Assembly (NCBI RefSeq): GCF_002994635.1
Contig: NZ_PVNL01000130.1
Span: forward strand, 62,001 to 126,000
DNA length: 64,000 nt
From: Enhygromyxa salina
Lineage (GTDB): Bacteria > Myxococcota_A > Polyangia > Nannocystales > Nannocystaceae
Direction of reading: 5' to 3'
The notes under the pieces were generated by a model that ran no database searches, was not told the origin of the DNA, and saw nothing but the letters and a program-made list of their open reading frames with translations. Position 1 is the stretch's first letter. Every line of letters starts with the position of its first letter. The translations under genes and the position numbers were made by a program. Positions 26,594-33,714 of the stretch are shown piece after piece.

Positions 26594-28321
26594 TTGGGCG
26601 ATCGACGCACACCAATCGAGCAGGTCCGACACGCGCTCGCGCATCGCTCGGTGCTGTTCCTGTGCGTGATCTTGGGTGTGTTGCTGGCCAGCCCGGCCCT
26701 GACTTCGGGCCTGCTGGCCGATGACGTTGGCCAGCGCGCGTTCATCCTCGCCACGTTGAACGGGCAGACCGATGCCCCGTGGTGGGACATGTTCGTGCTG
26801 TTTGGTGCGAGCCCCGAACAGCTGGTCCAGCTGCGCTACCAGGGCCAGGTCCCATGGTGGACCAGCACCGAGCTGCACATCGCCTTTTGGCGTCCGCTGA
26901 CCGCGGCGACCCACTACCTCGACTATATGCTGTGGCCAGAGCAGGCATGGCTGATGCACCTGCATCAGCTCGCTTGGCACGGCTTGGCCTGCGGCTTGGC
27001 GTGGGCGCTGTACCGGCGCGTGTCGAGCTCGGCGTGCGCGGCAGGGGCGGCCGCGATCGGACTGTCGCTGACACACCTGCACCTGTCCGCGACCGCCTGG
27101 CTCGCCCACCGAAACGCGGTGCTCGTGCTGGTCTGCGCCCTGGCCTGCCTGCTCGCCCATGATCGTTGGCGGCGCGATGGCTGGTGGCCGGGGCTCGTGT
27201 TGGGGCCGCTCGCTTACTTGGCCGGGCTCTTGTGTGGCGAGATGGGGGTCGCGGTGCTGGGCTTTGTGCTCGCCTACGCGCTGACGCTGGATCACGCGAC
27301 GCTGGCCCGTCGCGCGGCCACGCTCGCGCCGTACCTGGGCGTCACGGTGGTCTGGCGCTTCGTCTACGACGCGCTTGGTTACGGAGTGGTGGGGTCGGGG
27401 ATCTACCTCGATCCCGTGGCCGCGCCGGGGGTGTGGCTGGCGGCGGCGCCGGGGCGCATGCTCGAGTTGTTGATTTATGGCTTGGGTCCGCCCGGCGAGA
27501 TTGGCTCCGCCGCCATCGGTCGGGCCGCTGGCGCGCTCGTGGTGGTCGCGGCGATCGTCGCGGCTGGGTGGCCGAGCCAGACCGAGGTTCGCCAGCGGAT
27601 TGCGTTCGCGGCGATCGGGCTGGTGTTGAGCTTGATCCCGATGACCGCCACCGCGGCGCACGACCGGGTGCTGGTGGTCGCAACCATCGGCTCGTGCATG
27701 CTGTTTGGTGAGGTCCTGAACGCGGCCAGCGACTCGGACCGCCAGCCTGGCGTGGGGCTGCGGCTTGGCGCCGTCGCCATGATCGCGGTCCACTATGTCA
27801 TCAGCCCGATTGCGAGCGTGGTTGTGGCCGCGAACGTGGAGCGCTTCAAAGTCTCGAGCTTGCCGTACCCGATCGCGTCGTCCCTGGATGACAGCAAGCT
27901 GCGCCGGCAGTCGCTGATCGTGCTGCATACCCCCAACCTGTTGGCGGCCACGTTGGTGCCCGTATCGCGTCAGGCCCGGGGCCTCAACCGCCCCAACTTC
28001 ACCTGGGTGCTGCACGCAGAGCCCACCGCCAAGCTCGAAGTTCGGCTGCTCGATCCCCACACGCTCGAGCTCCACGACCCCCAGGGTTGGCTGCGTGGAC
28101 CCGACAGCCTGTTGGTCCGTGGCCCCGCCGAGCCGTTCGCGGTCGGTGACCAGGTCCAGACCTTGGACTACTCGTTGACCGTGCTCGAAGTGGTCGACGG
28201 CCGGCCGACGCGGGTCTCGGTCGAGTTTCACCGGCCTGTGAACGATCCCAGCTTTGCGCTGGTCAGCTGGTCGGGCCAGGACTTCGAGCTGTGCCCCGCG
28301 GCTGGCGAGCTGTGTCCGTGA
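26594..28321 (+). CDS. Multi-pass membrane protein, GT-C glycosyltransferase-like
   Basis: About 575 residues with roughly ten predicted membrane helices in the first 420 residues and a soluble C-terminal domain of about 140 residues. The first extracytoplasmic loop holds an Asp pair (GLLADDVGQ), the place where GT-C glycosyltransferases carry catalytic acidic residues, and the loops are rich in Trp and His. This suggests a lipid-linked sugar transferase or related envelope enzyme, but no family motif is decisive. The start is TTG at 26594 with GGTGAG upstream. It is 13 bases after the lipoprotein gene and probably in the same operon. Confidence 0.7.
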   Translation: MGDRRTPIEQVRHALAHRSVLFLCVILGVLLASPALTSGLLADDVGQRAFILATLNGQTDAPWWDMFVLFGASPEQLVQLRYQGQVPWWTSTELHIAFWRPLTAATHYLDYMLWPEQAWLMHLHQLAWHGLACGLAWALYRRVSSSACAAGAAAIGLSLTHLHLSATAWLAHRNAVLVLVCALACLLAHDRWRRDGWWPGLVLGPLAYLAGLLCGEMGVAVLGFVLAYALTLDHATLARRAATLAPYLGVTVVWRFVYDALGYGVVGSGIYLDPVAAPGVWLAAAPGRMLELLIYGLGPPGEIGSAAIGRAAGALVVVAAIVAAGWPSQTEVRQRIAFAAIGLVLSLIPMTATAAHDRVLVVATIGSCMLFGEVLNAASDSDRQPGVGLRLGAVAMIAVHYVISPIASVVVAANVERFKVSSLPYPIASSLDDSKLRRQSLIVLHTPNLLAATLVPVSRQARGLNRPNFTWVLHAEPTAKLEVRLLDPHTLELHDPQGWLRGPDSLLVRGPAEPFAVGDQVQTLDYSLTVLEVVDGRPTRVSVEFHRPVNDPSFALVSWSGQDFELCPAAGELCP

Positions 28322-28358
28322 CCCGAGGGTGCTCGGGTGAATCGACCGCGAACGGTCG
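28321..28358 (+). terminator. Two adjacent hairpins after the membrane protein gene
   Basis: Directly after the stop, two perfect inverted repeats follow: 28321-28338 (7-bp stem, loop GGTG) and 28341-28358 (7-bp stem, loop CGAA). Neither has a T-run. They could form a terminator-like or attenuating structure before the serine hydrolase gene. Confidence 0.4.
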
Positions 28359-28417
28359 AGCCACGGCTCATTTGGACAGCGGGTGACAACAACGTTCGGC
28401 GTTGGTGTTGGGGTGCC

Positions 28418-29665
28418 ATGCCGCTTCCCACCGCGAAGTTTTTGGCGCTCGCCTGCGCCGTCGCGGGCTTGACAGCCTGCTCGGAGGCCCCGCCTTGTCC
28501 GGGGCTGCCCGATACGATCCCGTCGGACTGGGGCGTGATCCCAGCGGGTCTGGACACCGAGGCGTGGGACGCCGAGATCACGGCGCGCATGCGCGAGGGC
28601 TGCATCCCCGCGCTGTCGGTGTCCGTGGTCGATGTCGACGGTGAGATCATGAGCGCCGCGTGGGGATACGCAAACCTCGAGGATGCTCTCCCGGTCACGG
28701 TGCAGACCCCGTTCATGCTGGCCTCGATCTCCAAGGCGGTCGACGCGTTGGCGATCCTCGCCGCGCGGGACGACGGCCTGCTCGAGCTCGACGACCCGAT
28801 CAGTGATCTCGTTGGCTTGTCGGTCGGCAACGCGAGGATCGACATCGGCGACCAGCCGCCGATTCGTCTACATCACCTGGCGACCCACTCGAGCGGCATC
28901 CAGGACAACTGGGACGTGCTCGACGCAACTTACCAACCGGGTGACCCGCTCGAGCCGCTGGGGCAGTTTCTCGACGACTACCTGGTTCCGGGTGGGCGTC
29001 ACTTCTCCAGGCGCAAGAACTTCTATCCATGGCCGGCCGGGCGCGAGTGGTTCTATAGCAATGTTGGTGCGGCGCTCGCCGCCTACGCCGTCGAGGTCCA
29101 GGCGGGCGTCCCGTACCAACAATATTGCGAAGACCGGCTGTTCGAGCCGCTTGGTCTGAATCACACGGGCTGGTTCCTGGCCGACTTCCCGGACCCCGAG
29201 GCGATCGCCCGACCGCACTCGATCACCTGGGAGGGGTGGAACGTTCGCGAACACTATGGCTTCTCGACCTGGCCCGACGGCCAATTGCGCACGACCGCCT
29301 CGGAGCTGGGGCGGTTGATGCGGCTCGGCATGGGCGACGGCGAGATCGACGGTGTCCGGGTGCTCGAGCCTGGGGCGAGGCAGGTGCTGACAACCCCGCC
29401 AGTTGCGAGCTTGAACGACTGGTACATTCGTCAATACATCGAAGCGCAGTACTTCTTTTGGTTCGGGATGACGCTCGGTGATCGCTGGATCGTTGGCCAC
29501 GACGGCGATGACGACGGCGTCTCCACGGAGATGTTCTTCGACACGAAAACCGGCGTGGGGGTGGTGTTGCTCGCCAATATTGGTGACGGCGAGAACGACG
29601 GGCGGGTCCGCGAGCAGACCATGGCCATCCAAGAGCAGCTCTATGCGCTCGGGGAGGCGCAATGA
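28418..29665 (+). CDS. Serine beta-lactamase-like hydrolase lipoprotein (S12 family)
   Basis: About 415 residues. A short signal ends in lipobox GLTAC (Cys 21). The beta-lactamase/DD-peptidase fold shows the SxxK motif SISK at 103-106 and a YxN motif in WFYSNVG (about 208); the third motif may be GHDG near the C-terminus. Proteins of this class include esterases, D-aminopeptidases and penicillin-binding homologues, so substrate and beta-lactam activity are uncertain. The ATG at 28418 is chosen as the signal-peptide start. Its stop overlaps the start of the next gene (ATGA). Confidence 0.9.
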   Translation: MPLPTAKFLALACAVAGLTACSEAPPCPGLPDTIPSDWGVIPAGLDTEAWDAEITARMREGCIPALSVSVVDVDGEIMSAAWGYANLEDALPVTVQTPFMLASISKAVDALAILAARDDGLLELDDPISDLVGLSVGNARIDIGDQPPIRLHHLATHSSGIQDNWDVLDATYQPGDPLEPLGQFLDDYLVPGGRHFSRRKNFYPWPAGREWFYSNVGAALAAYAVEVQAGVPYQQYCEDRLFEPLGLNHTGWFLADFPDPEAIARPHSITWEGWNVREHYGFSTWPDGQLRTTASELGRLMRLGMGDGEIDGVRVLEPGARQVLTTPPVASLNDWYIRQYIEAQYFFWFGMTLGDRWIVGHDGDDDGVSTEMFFDTKTGVGVVLLANIGDGENDGRVREQTMAIQEQLYALGEAQ

Positions 29666-30309
29666 TACAGGCAATGTTGCTGGTGTTGGCTGTCAACAAT
29701 CCCTGGCAGGTTGGACCGGCACCCTCGGCCCACCCGACCGCGCGCGGCTGGAATGTTGGCGCGGACCTGAGCGGGACCCTCGGGGGATTTAGCCCGCTCT
29801 GGGGCGCGCGCGCGGCCGCCAGCTTGACCCCACATGAACGGTTTTGGACCGGTGTCGAGCTCGGCTACGGCAACGGGTGGCGCAGCTGCATCGACTGCCG
29901 AGCGCTGGGCGTGACCTGGACGGCGCGTGGACTCGCGGTCCGGCACCGCAACGTCAACCTCGCCGGTTGGAGCGTCGCAACCACCGTGAATGGCACGTTC
30001 GAGTGGACGCCTGGGTTTGCGCTCGAGGCTGGGACCCGGCGGGTTCGCTTCGACACCAGCTGGCCAGTGTGGTCGACCTGGGACCTGCTCACGACGCTGC
30101 GTGCGACGCCGGAGGTCGGGGTCGCGTTTGCGTGGTCGGGCCAGCATGGGACCCGTTTGGCCGTGGTCGGGCTGGAGCCGGCCGTGGCGCTGACGCATCG
30201 GATTTGGGTGGAACACTGGATGTTCGAAGCGACGCTGCGGATCGGGGAGGAGGGTGTTGGGTTGGATATGGGCGCTCGGTTTGGCGGGCCGATGTCGCGG
30301 GGGCGCTGA
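29662..30309 (+). CDS. Outer-membrane beta-barrel-like hypothetical protein
   Basis: A 215-residue protein with a short hydrophobic N-terminus (MIQAMLLVLAV) and alternating polar/aromatic strands (WNVGADLSGTLGG, FWTGVELGYGNGWRS, WSVATTVNGTFEW, ALEAGTRRVRFDTSW, VEHWMFEATLRIG). The pattern is typical of small outer-membrane barrels. It overlaps the hydrolase gene by four bases, indicating translational coupling. Function is unknown. The final residues GARFGGPMSRGR do not end in the usual aromatic barrel signature, so the barrel call is tentative. Confidence 0.6.
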   Translation: MIQAMLLVLAVNNPWQVGPAPSAHPTARGWNVGADLSGTLGGFSPLWGARAAASLTPHERFWTGVELGYGNGWRSCIDCRALGVTWTARGLAVRHRNVNLAGWSVATTVNGTFEWTPGFALEAGTRRVRFDTSWPVWSTWDLLTTLRATPEVGVAFAWSGQHGTRLAVVGLEPAVALTHRIWVEHWMFEATLRIGEEGVGLDMGARFGGPMSRGR

Positions 30310-30345
30310 GCTTGCCCGTCGGTAGCTCGTGCTGCAGCTCCGCAG

Positions 30346-30361
30346 CGGGTTCAAAAACCCG
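30346..30361 (+). terminator. Hairpin after the barrel-like gene
   Basis: A perfect 6-bp stem CGGGTT/AACCCG with a CAAA loop lies 36 bases after the stop of the preceding gene. The transcript 3' side lacks a U-run, so it is only a candidate terminator. Confidence 0.35.
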
Positions 30362-30421
30362 TCACTCGGGCGTCGAGTCGTGCGATCCTCCCGCTCGAAT
30401 GTACGCCCGTCGGATCCGGCC

Positions 30422-31015
30422 ATGCTCAGCGCACTGACGATCTTCGCCGCCTCGACCGTGGCCAAGTGCGCCGCGGGCCCCTACTTCGAGTACGAGCGGG
30501 TTCGCTTCGAGCGTCTCGCCGTCGAGGGCTCGGCGCCGTCGAGCCTGATCGATCGCTACGCGACGATCGACCTGCAGGGCGAAGCGCATGCCCTGCGGCT
30601 GGGGCCGATGCGCTACCTTCGGCTGTCGCAGACCCAGCCGACGCCCGAGGCGAACAAGCTGCTGCTCCGCGACAAGCGACGCCTGACGACGAGGCGAGGT
30701 TGTCACCGCCAGCTCGTTCATTGGGTCCCGCTGTGGCCCGGGGACTTCAGGGCCGAGCCCGAAGCGGGTCACGACGAAGCGTTTGTGCCGGGGACGATCG
30801 AGATCGCGGCAGACCGCGAGCACGCGGTGCTCACCTTGGAGACGGACGGCGGGCCGGTGATCATGCGCTACACCGCAGGCGCCAACGCCAAGGCCGCGAG
30901 CTGTGCAGTGCATGACGGCGAGCCACGCGGCGCTGCAGCGATCGTTGGGTTGCTGTTGATCGTCGGGGTTCGGCGGCGGCGCTCCAACACCCGTTCGCTC
31001 GCTCGATCGGCATGA
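30422..31015 (+). CDS. Hypothetical secreted protein with C-terminal membrane anchor and Arg cluster
   Basis: About 197 residues. The N-terminus (MLSALTIFAASTVAKCAAG) looks like a signal peptide. The body is mixed alpha/beta with no known motif. The C-terminus holds a single hydrophobic helix (AAIVGLLLIVGV) followed at once by RRRRSN, like the end of MYXO-CTERM-anchored proteins, although the preceding Cys-containing segment is weak (SCAVHDGEPRG). It is probably exported and cleaved or anchored at its C-terminus. The ATG at 30422 is chosen for its signal peptide. Function unknown. Confidence 0.65.
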   Translation: MLSALTIFAASTVAKCAAGPYFEYERVRFERLAVEGSAPSSLIDRYATIDLQGEAHALRLGPMRYLRLSQTQPTPEANKLLLRDKRRLTTRRGCHRQLVHWVPLWPGDFRAEPEAGHDEAFVPGTIEIAADREHAVLTLETDGGPVIMRYTAGANAKAASCAVHDGEPRGAAAIVGLLLIVGVRRRRSNTRSLARSA

Positions 31016-31075
31016 GCCGGTGCTTGCTTGCGCTGGCCGGCACATGCGATCATCATCTCGCAACCGAACCCCGGG

Positions 31076-31345
31076 ATGGCTGCCCTCGAACATCTGCAAC
31101 ATCGCGCCCGCGCTGCACCTGGCTGGCTCGCGGGGGTGGTGTTCACCACCGTGTTCTTACTGCCATTCGTGTGGGTGGTGGGGGACAACAACCCCTTCGA
31201 TTGGACGCTCGACTGGCTCAGCGCCACGTTTGGTGCGGACGCTGATTACCGTCACGTGCTCGCTTACCTGGTGTGTGTGGTCATGCTGCTGATCCCCGGC
31301 GGCATCCTCGTTCAGTCGGTCGGCGCCTTGCGTCTGCGCAAATGA
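31076..31345 (+). CDS. Small two-helix membrane protein
   Basis: An 89-residue protein with two predicted helices (WLAGVVFTTVFLLPFVWVVG and LAYLVCVVMLLIPGGILVQSVGAL) joined by an acidic/aromatic loop. I do not recognise it. The start at 31076 gives a sensible basic N-terminus; 31028 is possible. The stop codon is followed directly by the ATG of the hydrolase-TPR chimera, so the two may be co-transcribed. Confidence 0.55.
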   Translation: MAALEHLQHRARAAPGWLAGVVFTTVFLLPFVWVVGDNNPFDWTLDWLSATFGADADYRHVLAYLVCVVMLLIPGGILVQSVGALRLRK

Positions 31346-31897
31346 ATGACCGCGACCAACGCTCGCTTCGCAACCAGCTTCGACGGCCACCCCGTCGCCT
31401 ACTACGTGTTTGGTGACGGCCCGCCGCTGGTCATGTCCACGGGGATCGGCGTCGACCATGCGGGGCTGTGGCCGCAGATCGAGCACTTCGCCCGCTCCCG
31501 TCGCGTCATTGCCTGGGACTATCGCGGGGTCGGTCGTTCGCAGCCATTGTCTCGCAGCGCCGATGTCTCGGTCGAGGCCCACGCCCGGGATCTCGCGGCG
31601 TACGAACAAGCCCACGCGATCAATCCCGACCGGCGCGTGGCGATCAACATCTCGTTCCCGCTGGTGGCGTCTGGCCGGGTCGACGAGGCGCTCGAGTGGC
31701 TCGATCGTGATCTCGCGCAGCACCCCGACGACATCGCGGTCATCGAGACAAAGGCCGTCACGCTGATCGACGCCAAGCGCCACGGCGAGGCCACGCCGAT
31801 CGTCGAGCGGGCGCTGGGGTTTCGTGAGCCTTCGGGTAGCAATCCCGACCGGCGCTGGGCCGAGCGCTGGCGCGAGTATCTGGCCACGAATCACTAG
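31346..31897 (+). CDS. Chimeric fragment: alpha/beta-hydrolase N-terminus joined to a TPR tail
   Basis: A 183-residue frame made of two unrelated pieces. Residues 1-84 match the start of an alpha/beta hydrolase (FATSFDGHPVAYYVFGDGPP, then WDYRGVGRSQP), but the frame leaves that fold before the nucleophile elbow, and no GxSxG is present. From about residue 85 (base 31598) the sequence turns into TPR-like helices (YEQAHAINPDRR, GRVDEALEWLDRDLAQHPDD) to the stop. The frame stays open across the joint, consistent with an internal deletion that fused two genes. It lacks the catalytic Ser, Asp and His of a hydrolase, so enzyme activity is unlikely. It may be a pseudogene or a new scaffold. Confidence 0.6.
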   Translation: MTATNARFATSFDGHPVAYYVFGDGPPLVMSTGIGVDHAGLWPQIEHFARSRRVIAWDYRGVGRSQPLSRSADVSVEAHARDLAAYEQAHAINPDRRVAINISFPLVASGRVDEALEWLDRDLAQHPDDIAVIETKAVTLIDAKRHGEATPIVERALGFREPSGSNPDRRWAERWREYLATNH

Positions 31898-32043
31898 ATT
31901 TCCCCGCGCGCTGCGTGACCCATGGACACAGGGAGATGTGTCCACAACACCTGCCAGGTCGCCGGGCTCAGCTCCTGGTTGGCCATCACTCGCTCGTACC
32001 AGGCGGTGTCCCGGTGCTTGTGCGCGCGCGTGAAACGTCCCAC
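31894..32043 (-). CDS. Possible 49-residue Trp-rich ORF or gene remnant
   Basis: A minus-strand frame starting with GTG at 32043 reads TRAHKHRDTAWYERVMANQE, then a second block with ATWQVLWTHL. It has strongly GC-biased third positions and a TAG at 31894-31896 that overlaps the end of the plus-strand chimera. It could be a very small protein or the surviving 3' end of a lost gene. No family is recognised and no ribosome-binding site was found. Confidence 0.25.
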   Translation of the reverse strand: MGRFTRAHKHRDTAWYERVMANQELSPATWQVLWTHLPVSMGHAARGEI

Positions 32044-32065
32044 TGTGCGACACGTTTGCGCGAGG

Positions 32066-33703
32066 ATGAGCGCTCGCGTGGCGGGGATCTCGTGGGTCTG
32101 GTGGGCACTCGTCGCGTTCGCGTTGGGTCTGGTCCCGCGTTCAGAGGCCCGCGCGGCGATGATGACCCACTACGACCTTTGCTCGCTCGCGCTCGAGAGC
32201 GATGCGATCGTGTTGGCACGGGTGGTCAGCGTCCGCACGCAGGGTTACAGCGAACTTCGGCGCCACGAAGTCCTGCACGCCTACGCCGGCACCCTCGAGC
32301 GCGGCGACTCGGTCGAACTCGACTACGGCGCCTACCACCTCGCGCCCAGCTGGACGCCGCTCGAGCAGTGGTCGAGCGCGGAGGAAGTCGTCTTGTTTCT
32401 CCGCCACGCACCCGATGCCCAGCGCCCCGGCTGGACCCTCGTGCCTTCGGGCCTGCGGATCTTTGCCGACGGTCTGACCTATCGCTTCGAGCAGCACGAT
32501 AATCCGGGCCCCTACGCCGCCGTCGTCCAGGGCCACGATCCCTGGGACGTCTTTGGTGATCCACGCGGCGGCTCGGGTTTGACCCGCGAGCAGTTCGAGA
32601 CCGAGCTCGGAAAGGCGATCGAGTGCGGCGCGGGGGTACGAGACGCGCTCGCAGACGTCGACTCGCCCGCGGGCCGGGCTCGACTGCTCGACATGGTCGG
32701 TCCGCGCTGGGGTCGCGACGACGACGAGCCGTACGAGATCCACAACTTCACGTTTTTTCGTGACCGCGCGAGCATCACGATCCTCGAAGCACTGTGGAGC
32801 ACTGGTGACCTGAATGCGACGCTCGATGGCGTCAGCCGCGTGCGTGGTGGCGTCGATCTCTTCATGCTTCGGGTCGACCCCGGGCCCGCGGTCTTGCTCG
32901 AGGTCGCGGGCGCGCCGAGTCGAGCGCTCGAGCGGCGCGTGGCAGCGCTGCAGCTGCTGGCCGAGGATCTCGCGCCCACGCGCAAGCCGAGCACGTCCGC
33001 CGCCCTGGTGCCGCTGCTGAGCGACCCCGAGCCACGGATCCGCGCAGCCGCAGCCGCAGTCGCGATGCGCGACGCGGGCGCGAGCGCGCAGTGGCGGGCG
33101 GCTATCGTCCAAAGGCTCCACGTCGAGAGCGATCCTTGCACACGCTACCGCCTGGCCCAGCGCGCACGCGAGGCGGGACTGCTCGACGGGATCGACCTCG
33201 GTCTCGACGCGCCGATCGTGGCAGCCGAGCGCCGCGGTCGAGCCTTCGAGCTGCGCTGGTTCGACGATACCGCGTCCTGGTCACTCGACGGGCTCGAGGT
33301 CGTGGCGACACCTGCCGAGGGCGCCGCGCGAACGCTGCAGCTCGAGCCCGGTCAGGTCGCGCGCTGGTGGAGCTCCGGGTCGTCTCGAGGCGTCGGCGGG
33401 TGGCTGTTGTTCGATCCCCCGCTGCCGCAGGGGCGCAGCGAATTCGAGCTCGTCGCGCACATGAGCGCAGGAGAGCAGACGCTGGCGCTGCGCCTCCCGT
33501 TGCGCCCACTCGGTGACCCGCCCCCTCCGGGGCCGGAGCCGGATCCCATCGTTCCAGCGAGCGTCGCACCAACGCCGATCAGCACGCCGCCAGGTTGTAC
33601 ATGCGGGGTCGCGGCGAGCAGGAAGGCCGGACCGTGGCTGCTGTGGCTCGTCGGACTCGGGTCGATGCTCGGTCGTGGCACGAGGCGGGGCACAAAAAAC
33701 TAA
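32066..33703 (+). CDS. Secreted HEAT-repeat-like protein with MYXO-CTERM sorting signal
   Basis: About 545 residues. A signal peptide (VWWALVAFALGLVPRSEARA) leads to an N-terminal domain of about 150 residues (Tyr/Leu-rich, DLCSLALESDAIVLARVV). The middle (about 260-370) has HEAT-like helices (ALVPLLSDPEPRIRAAAAAV). A beta-rich segment and a Pro-rich spacer follow. The end PPGCTCGVAASRKAGPWLLWLVGLGSML-GRGTRR matches the MYXO-CTERM pattern: a Cys-containing motif, one membrane helix and terminal Arg. Such proteins are thought to be processed and surface-anchored. The ATG at 32066 is chosen for its signal peptide. Function unknown. Confidence 0.75.
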   Translation: MSARVAGISWVWWALVAFALGLVPRSEARAAMMTHYDLCSLALESDAIVLARVVSVRTQGYSELRRHEVLHAYAGTLERGDSVELDYGAYHLAPSWTPLEQWSSAEEVVLFLRHAPDAQRPGWTLVPSGLRIFADGLTYRFEQHDNPGPYAAVVQGHDPWDVFGDPRGGSGLTREQFETELGKAIECGAGVRDALADVDSPAGRARLLDMVGPRWGRDDDEPYEIHNFTFFRDRASITILEALWSTGDLNATLDGVSRVRGGVDLFMLRVDPGPAVLLEVAGAPSRALERRVAALQLLAEDLAPTRKPSTSAALVPLLSDPEPRIRAAAAAVAMRDAGASAQWRAAIVQRLHVESDPCTRYRLAQRAREAGLLDGIDLGLDAPIVAAERRGRAFELRWFDDTASWSLDGLEVVATPAEGAARTLQLEPGQVARWWSSGSSRGVGGWLLFDPPLPQGRSEFELVAHMSAGEQTLALRLPLRPLGDPPPPGPEPDPIVPASVAPTPISTPPGCTCGVAASRKAGPWLLWLVGLGSMLGRGTRRGTKN

Positions 33704-33714
33704 CCCAAGCCGCG

